Source: Paractinoplanes rishiriensis (GTDB taxonomy: Bacteria > Actinomycetota > Actinomycetes > Mycobacteriales > Micromonosporaceae). Taken from it: a stretch of 63,865 nt of DNA. Below the pieces are notes generated by a model. It had not been told where the DNA came from. It saw nothing but the letters and a program-made list of their open reading frames with translations, and searched no databases. Shown here piece by piece: positions 43,254 through 51,577 of the stretch. Where the stretch lies: the NCBI RefSeq assembly GCF_016862375.1, contig NZ_BOMV01000107.1:1-63865 (forward strand), read 5' to 3'. The first letter of the stretch is position 1. Each line of letters opens with the position of its first letter. The translations under genes were made by a program, and so were the position numbers.

Positions 43254-44798
43254 CTAGAGAGCTAGCGGCAACGTAACCCGGATGTAGTCGACGAGCTCGA
43301 TCACGCTTCGGCTGTCCTCGTACGGGATCACATCTACTCGAAGTTGAGCCACCCTTTGCACAGCCCGCGCCGACGTGATTCCCGCCGCTAAGTCGACCGC
43401 GTCGCGTCCCCGCGCGCACGCTTCCTCCACATCGCCTGACGCAGCCAGCGACGACGCCAGCAAAGCGGTGTCGATGGCCAGCCGTCGCACTCGACCATTG
43501 CCCACGCCGTCCACGGCCTGCCGGATCTCTCGCTGCGCGGTGTCGTGAGCGCCGAGGTCGAACATGCAATGCGCCACTTCGTCAGCGAGATAGGCCGGAG
43601 TGAAGTAGCTAATCCAGTCTGGTTGATCGCTTTCGTCACGACGGGAGAGGTGCATTTCGCTAGTACGCAAGGCCACAGCAGAGCTCAATGAATCACCTAA
43701 TCGAGCATGACAGCGAGCAGCAACAGCCCAAAGGCCGGCATGAAGCGCTTCTGGAGCATCTGCCGGCAATCCGCTCAGCGCGACCTGCGCCATCCGAAGC
43801 CCTTGATTCGGGTAACCGCAGTGCAGGGCCAAGTGACCAAGACTGACACCGAGAAGGTAAGCCCCCAAGGCCTGATCCCTTCCCCACCCGGTCAGCCAGA
43901 GTGCATGAAGGTAATGCCGCTGCGCTACGCCATCGGCTCCCAAGTCGACTGCCTGGTAGCCAGCTAGCTCCCTCGCCCCCACCGAGACACGACAGATTTC
44001 CCTTTGAATGACTTCGTCATCGCAGTCCCCGCCCAGCAACCCGCGAACGGGACCTTCGATGAACTCAGCCACCCGATGATGGACCGCACCGGCGCCACGC
44101 TCATGATCTAGATTCCGGAGGTCCTGCAGTTCCCGGACGGCAGTATGTACGTCGTTGAATTCCGCACGGCGCCCGGAATTCGCGGCGGTCACCGGCCGAT
44201 AGTCGCCCCGCAACCATCGCTGCGCCGGCTCCTCAAGCACAGCAGGGCGGAACGGCACGTACCAAGCTGCCGGCCTCCCGAACGTAGTAACCGGAGTCGG
44301 GCAGTGAGGTGCGCTCCGCTTCTGCGGATGCAGCGCAGGCTCGCCGCTCCTCAAAAGCCCCAACTGGCTCCTCGCACCGTCGGCAAGCGCAAGGACGTGA
44401 CCTGGCACGTCCGCCGCGTCCAGCGGGGACATTGATCCGCCCGAGTCCGAACACGGTGCCGTGCGCCGCTCAGCTGGCGTCGTAAGCAGTGATCGGGGTC
44501 GTCGAGGGCGCGTCGGAGCTAAACGGGTCGGTAACCGGCGTGCCGCGATCAAGCCAATGTCTGCCGGGTCCTCTACTCCCAATCTGATACAGAGCGCCTG
44601 AATCCGTTCATCGCACATGCCACCACCGACGCGGCCCTGCTCGATCCTGCCGATGTAGTTCTCGTTGAACGGCACATGCTCACACGTTTCCATGACCAAC
44701 TCTTGGTTGGAGTCGTCGGCAAGCTGACTCCGAGAGAGGCCCATACGCTGCCGAGCCTCCCAGAACGACCTGTTCGGGACAGGGTCCTTCTTCGCCAC
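43254..44798 (-). CDS. XRE-type regulator with TPR-like C-terminal domain (1)
   Basis: 514 residues from GTG 44798 (GGAGG upstream). N-terminal HTH: NRSFWEARQRMGLSRSQLAD, then NENYIGRIEQGRVGGGMC (recognition region) and DERIQALCIRLGVEDPADIG. A linker follows, then ~280 residues of TPR-like helices (GAYLLGVSLGHLALHCGYPN, ALHAGLWAVAARCHARLGDS). Same layout as NsdA-type actinomycete regulators of differentiation and secondary metabolism. Convergent with the S9 peptidase (13-bp gap) and paralogous to 46252-47571. Confidence 0.8.
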   Translation of the reverse strand: MAKKDPVPNRSFWEARQRMGLSRSQLADDSNQELVMETCEHVPFNENYIGRIEQGRVGGGMCDERIQALCIRLGVEDPADIGLIAARRLPTRLAPTRPRRPRSLLTTPAERRTAPCSDSGGSMSPLDAADVPGHVLALADGARSQLGLLRSGEPALHPQKRSAPHCPTPVTTFGRPAAWYVPFRPAVLEEPAQRWLRGDYRPVTAANSGRRAEFNDVHTAVRELQDLRNLDHERGAGAVHHRVAEFIEGPVRGLLGGDCDDEVIQREICRVSVGARELAGYQAVDLGADGVAQRHYLHALWLTGWGRDQALGAYLLGVSLGHLALHCGYPNQGLRMAQVALSGLPADAPEALHAGLWAVAARCHARLGDSLSSAVALRTSEMHLSRRDESDQPDWISYFTPAYLADEVAHCMFDLGAHDTAQREIRQAVDGVGNGRVRRLAIDTALLASSLAASGDVEEACARGRDAVDLAAGITSARAVQRVAQLRVDVIPYEDSRSVIELVDYIRVTLPLAL

Positions 44799-45361
44799 CG
44801 TCGCGCCTCCGGCCGACTCAACCCCGATGGGACTCGATCACTCATCGTCGCAATTCCACTCGCCTTCGCACAACCCGAGGCGCCTCGAATGGCAAGACCA
44901 AGATCCATTAAGATTCCCACGTGGCAGCCGCTATGCAGGGCCTGCTCGCGGCGCACGCTGCGAAAGGCATCCCGCATCGGCGCAAGTAGGTCACACCAGT
45001 CGATCAAGTTTCGGCGGTCGGTGTCGTCCGAGGCCTCAGCATCACAGATGCGAGCACGGTCGTCTCCAGTCGGATCCCCACCGCGGAGTTGGAACGTTGG
45101 CAGGCTGAGTGGGGAAAGCCGCAGGTGGTGGCCGAGGGCGGTGCGTTCTGAAGCAGCCGGTGCGGAACGCGCAATACCGCCATTGTGGCGAGGAGACAGG
45201 CTCTGGTGTCGGGTGCACGGGCTCAACCCGTACGCCGACATCCGGCAGGACGAAGCAAGTCTCCCCTCGGGTTCCACGCAATCGAGCGAAGAACTACCGA
45301 GCCCGACGCCTGGGCACCGAGGGCCAACTGGTCAGTAGCTCTTGTATCAGCCAGTGCCAGC
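44799..45361. other. Intergenic region with a possible gene remnant
   Basis: No intact gene. On the plus strand about 45010-45152 reads VGVVRGLSITDASTVVSSRI and PTAELERWQAEWGKPQVVAE before a TGA, protein-like with good codon bias but no start or identified family. Probably the tail of a lost gene. Confidence 0.35.
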
Positions 45362-46255
45362 TCAACGTGACGCATACGGCGTAATCGCGGCGAGGCGCCG
45401 CCATTGGGACAGGGGGAGCCCACGGAAATCGTCAACAAGGACTTGGATGCAGACGTGGTCAGCGCCGGCATGCTGATGCTGGTGGATGCGCCGCAAAATG
45501 GCTGCTTCGTCGCCCCACGCGATCAGGGCGTCGACTAGCGCGTTGCTGCCGCTGCGATCGAGTTCGTCGTCGGTGTAGCCGAGTCGACGAAGATTGTTCA
45601 CGTAGTTGGGCAGTGAAAGGTAGCGGCGTAGATGTCGTCTTGCGATGTCGCGAGCTGTGGCCTTGTCCTTGGCAAGGACGACCGCCTGCTCTGAGACGAG
45701 GAGCTTGTCGGGTCCGAGAATTAGTCTGGCGCGTTCGGTGTGTTCGGGTGGGACCAGGTAGGTGTGCGCGCCGCCGGTGTGTTGCGCGGCGAGCTGGAGC
45801 ATGCGTGGGCCGAGAGCCGCGAGGATGCGTACGGCGTTGTCAGCTGGCACTGCCCGGTAGCGTTGGGCGTGGGAGTCCATCGCCGCTAGGTAGTCCCGCG
45901 CGGTTTGTAATGGCTGGCCATATCGCAGCCCGCGGGTGTCGTTGACAAGTTTCGCGTGACTGACTCCCAGACCGAGAATGAAGCGGTCGGGGTATGCCTC
46001 GGTGAGAGTCTGGTGTGCTGCGAACATGGACAATGGGTCACGGGCCCAGAGGTTCATCACGCCAGTCGCAACCGTAATGCGCTGCGTCGCGGCGAGCAGC
46101 ATCGTCGATTGGCTTATCGGCTCACGTCCGATATTCTCGCCAATCCACAGCGAGGTGTAGCCGAGAGATTCGAGCTCTTGGGCCGTCTCGCGCACTATGT
46201 CCGCCGGCTGAAAATCGAATTGGGCCGTCCAAATTCCCAAGCCCGTCAGATTCAC
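45362..46255 (-). CDS. LLM-class F420-dependent oxidoreductase
   Basis: 297 residues. Bacterial luciferase-like fold: LGIWTAQFDFQPADIVRETA, LESLGYTSLWIGENIGREPI, RITVATGVMNLWARDPLSMF, FILGLGVSHAKLVND and AHTYLVPPEHTERARLIL. This matches the actinobacterial TIGR03620 type that uses coenzyme F420. GTG 46255 overlaps the stop of the XRE-TPR gene (GTGA), so it is translationally coupled to that regulator. Substrate unknown. Confidence 0.88.
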   Translation of the reverse strand: MNLTGLGIWTAQFDFQPADIVRETAQELESLGYTSLWIGENIGREPISQSTMLLAATQRITVATGVMNLWARDPLSMFAAHQTLTEAYPDRFILGLGVSHAKLVNDTRGLRYGQPLQTARDYLAAMDSHAQRYRAVPADNAVRILAALGPRMLQLAAQHTGGAHTYLVPPEHTERARLILGPDKLLVSEQAVVLAKDKATARDIARRHLRRYLSLPNYVNNLRRLGYTDDELDRSGSNALVDALIAWGDEAAILRRIHQHQHAGADHVCIQVLVDDFRGLPLSQWRRLAAITPYASR

Positions 46256-47571
46256 AATCTCGCCTTGGTCGCTACTGTCGTCAGGGCTGCACTGAACCGT
46301 TGGACTGCCTCGTTCAACGCTGCGGTGGAAGCTGGATCCCGCTGATGAACGAGCCGCTGGATCCGTCGACCCTGTTGGAGAATCGGCACAATGGGTTGTT
46401 GGATAGTGGACGTCAATGCGTAAAGAGTGAGGGCTTCGGCCTCGGCTAGGTCGTCGGATTGCACAGCGGCATCGGCGAGAAGGAGAGTCAACATCGCGCG
46501 CGCCTTGGAGTGACTCTCTGGCAACGCGTTCAGCGATCCGGTCAGTTCGGTGCGAGCATGCTCCTGCTGCCGTAGCAGGAGCCAGCCAGTTCCGCCGTAG
46601 TACCGAAGGTCAAGCGTGCCGTGGGCGAAGTCCATACCGTGGCGCCGGTCGCGCTCATTGGAGACCTCAGCTGCTTCTTCCGCCAGCGCATAGGACGACT
46701 CGAAGCCGTCAATGTCACCCCTGCCAGCGTAGGCACGGGCTTGCAACGCGAGCAACCACGCCCGCGTCGTCGCCTCGGAGCCTTGGCTGGCGAAATAGAC
46801 GCCCCGTTCGATCAGCTCGGCGGCACGGCGGATGTCGCGGCGATGCCAGGGGATGAGGCTTTGGGCGCCAAGCAGCCACGCTCCGAGGGCCCACGCCTGG
46901 GCATCCTGCGCGACAGTCACTGCCGCTTCAAACCATCGATCTGCCGTGTGATGGTCATTGATGTCGAAACATGCCCACGCCCGCAAGCCGGCAACACGAG
47001 CCGCGAGTCGGACGAGCCGTTCGTGATGGCGAAGGGTTTGCGGCTGGCGCAAGTGCTGTGAGACAAGCTGCGTCAGTATTCGGAGCTTCGACATAAGCTC
47101 GTCCGGTGGCATCCGCGCGAAACCCTGATCGATTCGCTCGCAGGCTAGTTCGACGGCTGTCAGCTCCGCGTTGCTCATTCCGCGCTGCTCCAATACGGAA
47201 GCGAAGTCGACCAGATCGTTCTCCGCTGTGCCTTCGTTTCGGCCGTCGTCGATCGGCGGCCGGCGACCGAGTTGCCGCGAAGGCGCTGAGCGGGTCGGTC
47301 GTCTACGCTCGGCGATCAACCCTATCTTCGCCGGGTCGTCGACTTCCAGCGTTAGGCACAGAGCAGACCGGCGTTCGACGCACATGCCACCGCCGATGCG
47401 TCCCTGCTCGATCCTGCCGATGTAGTTCTCGTTCATCGGTTCGTGCTCGCACGTACTCATCACCGGTTGGCCGTTGGCGATATCCGCCACCGCCGGCCGA
47501 GACAGTCCCAAGGCCATGCGCGCGTCCCAGAACAGCCTGTTGGGCTCGAAGTCCTTCTTCGTCACCGCCAC
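46252..47571 (-). CDS. XRE-type regulator with TPR-like C-terminal domain (2)
   Basis: 439 residues; GTG 47571 or, by alignment with the paralogue (AKKDPVPNRSFW versus TKKDFEPNRLFW), GTG 47565. HTH NRLFWDARMALGLSRPAVAD and NENYIGRIEQGRIGGGMCVE are closely similar to the regulator at 43254. TPR-like helices occupy residues ~150-435 (AWLLGAQSLIPWHRRDIRRA, ARTELTGSLNALPESHSKAR). Heads a two-gene unit with the LLM oxidoreductase, which it probably controls. Confidence 0.82.
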   Translation of the reverse strand: MAVTKKDFEPNRLFWDARMALGLSRPAVADIANGQPVMSTCEHEPMNENYIGRIEQGRIGGGMCVERRSALCLTLEVDDPAKIGLIAERRRPTRSAPSRQLGRRPPIDDGRNEGTAENDLVDFASVLEQRGMSNAELTAVELACERIDQGFARMPPDELMSKLRILTQLVSQHLRQPQTLRHHERLVRLAARVAGLRAWACFDINDHHTADRWFEAAVTVAQDAQAWALGAWLLGAQSLIPWHRRDIRRAAELIERGVYFASQGSEATTRAWLLALQARAYAGRGDIDGFESSYALAEEAAEVSNERDRRHGMDFAHGTLDLRYYGGTGWLLLRQQEHARTELTGSLNALPESHSKARAMLTLLLADAAVQSDDLAEAEALTLYALTSTIQQPIVPILQQGRRIQRLVHQRDPASTAALNEAVQRFSAALTTVATKARL

Positions 47572-47813
47572 GCGCCCCCGGACCGACTATGCGTGATGGA
47601 CCAGATCGGTCATCATCCCAGCACCTTCAGCGACACCGCAACAAGTCAACCCCCTAGGACCGCGGTGCCCGACAGCTACAGGCGGTGGAGCCCCGAGCAC
47701 GGGAGTCTGACCGCGGCGATGTTCGGGTGTTCATATCGACCGGTGGTGGATCTCGCGGCAGGGCGACTCGCTGACCATTAAATTATCTTCGGGCAGTCTG
47801 ATATTGATCGAAT

Positions 47814-48014
47814 TCACCTCTTGACTGCGGCCAGAAATTCAGCGAATGCGTCCCCGAGAACTCCAGAATCGGTCCCTGCGGATCCTTCGAGTCACGCATT
47901 GCGGCGCCGCCGTCTGCCGCGTAAGCAACCTCGACAAAGTTGGCGTCCGGTTGGCTGCGACGCGATCTTAGAAAAATTCTGGTAGATCCGGCCGTTGCTG
48001 CCGTAGACGACCAT
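47814..48014 (-). pseudogene. DUF397-family protein, frameshifted
   Basis: ATG 48012-48014 overlaps the stop of the DUF5753 regulator by one base (TAATG). Frames together read VVYGSNGRIYQNFSK, then SQPDANFVEVAYAADGGAAM, RDSKDPQGPILEFSG, and DAFAEFLAAVKR ending at TGA 47814. That is the DUF397 pattern (CVEVA...VRDSKDP.GPVL.F) with two frame changes and the usual Cys replaced by Phe. DUF397 genes typically follow XRE-DUF5753 genes as a regulator or antitoxin-like pair. Confidence 0.75.
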
Positions 48015-48920
48015 TATGCCGACCTCCTGACGCCGCCGGGTCTTTCGATCTGCCGGAAGAGAAACTCCAGGGTAGCTGCCGCCGGCCATGCCTGCCCTGA
48101 GAGGGTCTCGAACCGATTGATATATGGGTGTGTATTCGTGGGTTCCGTGATGATTAGATCGGTGTCGTCGGTCTCTACTGCGACAACCACGAAGTCTGTT
48201 GGCTCGCGATAGCGATAGATGGAGAAGGACGTAGAGGGCAATGCCTGGCCTGCCGGTCGCGCGAACGGGAGCACGCGTATCTCGACCCCTCGCCAGTGCA
48301 GCGCGATGTCGATCAAGTAGATGGTCTGATCGAACATGACATCACCAGCGACTACCTCGCGCAGGAAGATGGATTCGTCGAGAAGCGCCCGGTACTGCAC
48401 CGAGGTCGACTCCGCGACGGCCCTCTGGCGTAACCCCCGGGCCTAAACCGCACGGTGAGCGACGTAGCGCTTCGAGGTAGTGCTCTCCAGCGCCGCGGCT
48501 CTCGCTTCGGCGAACCGCGGGGCTTGCAGCAGTCCCGGGAGCGGGACCTGCGAGAACTCCGAGATCGAGGCGCCGGTCCAGATCGGCGTAGGTTGCCTGA
48601 CACGGCCCCATCTCGTTGCGATATCGCTCCCCTGTGCGTCGCCGTCCGCGCAGCGTGGAGAATTGCCGCTGCCCGCTCGGCCGATGCAGGCAAGACTCTT
48701 ACGGTCCGCCGGATGTCATCAACGGCCGTCACCCGCTGCGCTTTCAACGCGTAGCTGATCTTCGCGGGTCCACCCCAGAAGTCTGCGCAAGCCTGCCGTT
48801 GGTATATCCCGCCTCCTTCGAAAGGGCGGCAAGTTCGATGGCCAGCCAATGCCGGCTGGCGAAGGGGCTGATCAAGCAACCTCCGGCGTGCCATGCCATC
48901 ACGGCCCGATCGCGAGGCCG
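48014..48920 (-). pseudogene. XRE-DUF5753 (Scr1-type) regulator, frameshifted
   Basis: The C-terminal part in one frame (to 48014) is a clear DUF5753: LLDESIFLREVVAGDVMFDQ, VEIRVLPFARPAGQALPSTS, FSIYRYREPTDFVVVAVETD and PYINRFETLSGQAWP. The N-terminal HTH is spread over other frames: WLAIELAALSKEAGYTNGRLAQT, then PAKISYALKAQRVTAVDDIRR and ERAAAILHAARTATHRG. At least two shifts (near 48770 and 48400-48600) separate them, so no full protein is made. Upstream lie the palindromic operators at 49015-49068. Confidence 0.8.
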
Positions 48921-49014
48921 GGCACCGGCATCGTAACCCGCTAGTTGTCAGATGCGGATGTCAGATTCGCGCCCAGGTGCATTTCACCGGCTACGACGGG
49001 ATGCGAGGGACATG

Positions 49015-49030
49015 TGCACCGTCGTGTGCA
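49015..49030. promoter_or_regulatory. Palindromic operator candidate, TGCAC-CGTCGT-GTGCA
   Basis: Reverse-complement orientation of the 41252 site; 20 bases (49013-49032) are identical to it. Lies ~95 bp upstream of the decayed XRE-DUF5753 gene. Confidence 0.6.
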
Positions 49031-49052
49031 CCACCGTGGACGCAACCCCCGG

Positions 49053-49068
49053 TACACACGACGGTGTA
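49053..49068. promoter_or_regulatory. Palindromic operator candidate, TACAC-ACGACG-GTGTA
   Basis: Same centre as the 41252 site, but the G of the left arm is A and the matching C of the right arm is T, so the dyad is kept. Spaced 38 bp from the neighbouring copy. Confidence 0.6.
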
Positions 49069-49503
49069 GTTCCCCGCTGGGGCGCTGTCCGCGATTGTGA
49101 TCCGAGCGAGCAAAACCCGGGACGGCTGGTTCAACGAAACACTGTAATCGCCGAAATTGATGCACACCACTGTGTCAACCCGAACTCCCTCAGCAACACA
49201 ATTCGCTACTGATCGACGCCGGAAGCCATGTGACACGCCACGCGACGGAGACGGTGCAGCCGGGACCGAGCTCGCGCGCATATCTGACAGCGAAGCGGCG
49301 AAGGAGTTGAGGATGAACAGGATCGTATGCGTCCCGCTTCGCTGTCACGCAGGGCGGAGCATTAGCCGTCCGACTATTGGTATTCCCGGTCGCGGTAGCT
49401 GCAGCGGTCGTTGCCGCGGCCGGGTTCAGTCGCTGCCAGCCGATCCGAGCCCAGCGGTGCAAGCCGCGACTACCGGCGGCCATGGTCCCGATCGAGGCAA
49501 CTC

Positions 49504-49764
49504 ATGATTGAGCGTCAGACCTTGCAAAGGACCTGCGAGATCGCCGGAGCCACTCTGACGGTGTCCACCTCGAATGGCTACAGCGTGATCTACCGAGGCG
49601 ACTACGTCGGATACATCCACGCCAGCCTCGGCGACCGCTGGAACACCTACCGGCGGCGCGTCGGTGCGCCGGATGATCACCTGGGCCGGTTCGGCCAGGA
49701 GGAAGCCGTACGCCGCATCGTCCGCGCCGTCTCCACGGCGGGCGGAACGGTTGCGGCGTCATGA
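49504..49764 (+). CDS. Small hypothetical protein, 86 aa
   Basis: ATG 49504 has GAGG 7 nt upstream. Compact alpha/beta composition (LTVSTSNGYSVIYRGDYVGY, GRFGQEEAVRRIVRAVS), no membrane segment, no recognised family. Its TGA overlaps the next ATG (ATGA at 49761), making it the first gene of the coupled series that runs to about 57.1 kb. Confidence 0.6.
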   Translation: MIERQTLQRTCEIAGATLTVSTSNGYSVIYRGDYVGYIHASLGDRWNTYRRRVGAPDDHLGRFGQEEAVRRIVRAVSTAGGTVAAS

Positions 49765-49976
49765 TCGGCAAGCGGGCCTATCCGCTGGCCGTGGTCGTGC
49801 ACCGGTCAAACCGTCCCGACGTTCAGGCGCGGTCGTTGCCCCAGCTGAGCGCCCCTGTGATCGCCCAGGTGTACCCGAACGGCAGGCGGCACCACCGTTC
49901 CGCTTCCGCCACCACGCGGTGTGGGTGGTCGAGCCGGTGGATTGCCCGGCGCATCCGTATGAGGAGTCCACGGTGA
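49761..49976 (+). CDS. Small hypothetical protein, 71 aa (possibly frameshifted)
   Basis: Coupled on both sides: ATGA with the preceding gene and GTGA with the next. The first 41 residues (RAYPLAVVVHRSNRPDVQAR, LPQLSAPVIAQVYPNG) have good codon bias. Past about 49880 the bias is better in another frame, which reads PFRFRHHAVWVVEPVDCPAH and leads in frame into the next gene. Either a genuine small gene with an unusual tail, or a frameshift splitting one larger gene (49761-50122). Confidence 0.4.
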   Translation: MIGKRAYPLAVVVHRSNRPDVQARSLPQLSAPVIAQVYPNGRRHHRSASATTRCGWSSRWIARRIRMRSPR

Positions 49977-50122
49977 CCTATCCGGACGCAACGTGTCCGA
50001 TGTGCCGCGCGGGCGGCGGCACACACGGCGTTCTTGACGCGCTGCAGCTACCGCCGGGCGCACGCACCGCCGGGTCGGCGCAGCCTGCCCTCCCTGAGCA
50101 CCCGGGCGGAGGCCACCGGTGA
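49973..50122 (+). CDS. Small CxxC protein, 49 aa
   Basis: GTG 49973 has GAGGAG 6 nt upstream and encodes TYPDATCPMCRAGGGTHGVL, with one CPMC knuckle, then a Pro/Ala-rich tail. Its end overlaps the methyltransferase start (GTGA, 50119). May bind a metal through the CxxC with a partner, or be the C-terminal part of a frameshifted larger protein. Confidence 0.45.
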   Translation: MTYPDATCPMCRAGGGTHGVLDALQLPPGARTAGSAQPALPEHPGGGHR

Positions 50123-50955
50123 CTGACCAACCTGATCCCATCAACCCTGACATACCCAATGTGGCCCGGATCTGGGACTACCAGCTCGGCGGCAAGGACA
50201 ACTACCAAGCTGACCGGGACGCTGCCGAGCAGCTCAACAAAATGTGCCTGGAAGTCGGTGCCCCCGACGGCCGGATGGTCGCCGGGGAGAACCGCGCGTT
50301 CCTGCAACGCGCCGTGCACCACCTCGCCACGCAGGCTCACATCGACCAGTTCCTCGACCTCGGCTCGGGGCTGCCGACCCGGCACAACGTGCACGAGGTC
50401 GCGCAGCAGGCCAACCCGCACGCACGCACGGTCTACGTAGATTACGACCCGCTGGTCCTTGCCTACGGCAGAGCTTTGCTCGCCGATGGTCGAACCACGG
50501 TGATCACCGGCGACGTCCGGGAACCGGAGACCATCTTGCACAACAAGGAACTGCGCGGTCTGCTCGATCTGCAACGGCCGGTCGCGGTGCTGCTCGTAGC
50601 GATGCTGCACCTGATCCCCGACGATGGAGAGGCCGAGGCCATCGTCGCGCGTATCCGCGAGGCGCTCCCGCCTGGCAGCTACCTGGTCCTGACGCACACC
50701 ACCAGCGAACACCGGCCCGAAGCTGCCGTCGCGCTCGCCGCCGAATTCGAACGGCTTAAGGTCACCACCCCGCTCGTACCTCGCACGTTCCATCAGATCC
50801 GGCGTTTCTTCGACGGGTTCGACCTGCTCGAACCAGGCCTGGTGTCGCCGCCGCGATGGCGACCCCACACACCGGTGGCCCCCAAAGACGACTCCCGGTG
50901 GATGTACGCGGGCGTAGGCCGTATCAGCCCGGCCGGCGGAGGGGCGCGTCAGTGA
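50119..50955 (+). CDS. SAM-dependent methyltransferase, DUF574/Methyltransf_19 family
   Basis: 278 residues. Signature IPNVARIWDYQLGGKDNYQADRDAA at the N-terminus, then ENRAFLQRAVHHLA, SAM motif FLDLGSGLPTRHNVHEVAQQ, VYVDYDPLVLAYGRALLAD and PVAVLLVAMLHLIPDD. This actinobacterial family is large and its substrates are unknown. Translationally coupled to the preceding small gene. The stop at 50955 is followed by a ~270-bp gap before the next gene. Confidence 0.9.
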   Translation: MTDQPDPINPDIPNVARIWDYQLGGKDNYQADRDAAEQLNKMCLEVGAPDGRMVAGENRAFLQRAVHHLATQAHIDQFLDLGSGLPTRHNVHEVAQQANPHARTVYVDYDPLVLAYGRALLADGRTTVITGDVREPETILHNKELRGLLDLQRPVAVLLVAMLHLIPDDGEAEAIVARIREALPPGSYLVLTHTTSEHRPEAAVALAAEFERLKVTTPLVPRTFHQIRRFFDGFDLLEPGLVSPPRWRPHTPVAPKDDSRWMYAGVGRISPAGGGARQ

Positions 50956-51226
50956 CCTGCCACCGCGTCTTTGGCTCGCGGCGCCCGTCTGCGAACCGAT
51001 CCGCCCGGCTGGCCGCACGCCGCACATCTGCATCGGGCCTGCGGGCGGTTCGCCTCAACCGGCGGTGGCCAGCACGGCCATGGACGTCGTCCGGCTGACG
51101 AGCTGCATCGACGCCAGTTGTCGTGCCGTCTGGATAGCTCTGCTGCGTTGGCCGGCCCGTCACGGTGTGCGCCTCGCCGGTCACCTTCTGTCCGAGCCTT
51201 AGCCGATTCTCCCTGGAGATCTCGCC

Positions 51227-51577
51227 ATGAATCTTCTGTCTGGCCTGCGTGCCGGCTGGTACGGCATCGTCGCCCCGTACCCGCCGCCGCCGACATGCGC
51301 GACCGATCCGGACCATCAGGCGGGTGGGTCGCCGGGGTTGTGGGCGGTGCGGTGGGACTGGCCCGACGGCACCCACGAGTTCATCGGCCTGCAGCGCGAT
51401 GAGGCGGCCGCGGCGGTGGTGTGGTCGGGGCAGGTGCTGCGGTGGCGGCGTTGCCCGTGCCGGCCGCGGATGTCGGTGGTGGCGATCAGCGGCCACGATT
51501 TCTGGTTGCATGCCCGGCATCGGCGCGGGTGCATGGCGCCGGACTGCCCGGTTGCCGCGGGTGTGGTGGCGTCGTGA
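51227..51577 (+). CDS. Small Cys/Trp-rich hypothetical protein, 116 aa
   Basis: ATG 51227 has GGAGA 8 nt upstream. Sequence WAVRWDWPDGTHEFIGLQRD then VLRWRRCPCRPRMSVVAISG and RHRRGCMAPDCPVAAG contains CPC and CxxxxC pairs suggestive of a small metal-binding or redox fold; no family recognised. Stop overlaps the APC permease start (GTGA). Confidence 0.6.
   Translation: MNLLSGLRAGWYGIVAPYPPPPTCATDPDHQAGGSPGLWAVRWDWPDGTHEFIGLQRDEAAAAVVWSGQVLRWRRCPCRPRMSVVAISGHDFWLHARHRRGCMAPDCPVAAGVVAS

Larger units (their letters stand above)
48921..49503. other. Intergenic region with operator cluster
   Basis: No gene recognised. Contains palindromes at 49015-49030 and 49053-49068 and a degenerate third copy at 49161-49176 (TGCAC-ACCACT-GTGTC). 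Confidence 0.45.

Noticed and set aside
45010..45152. Coding-like stretch ELERWQAEWGKPQVVAE
   Set aside because: Good bias but no start codon or family; insufficient to call a gene.
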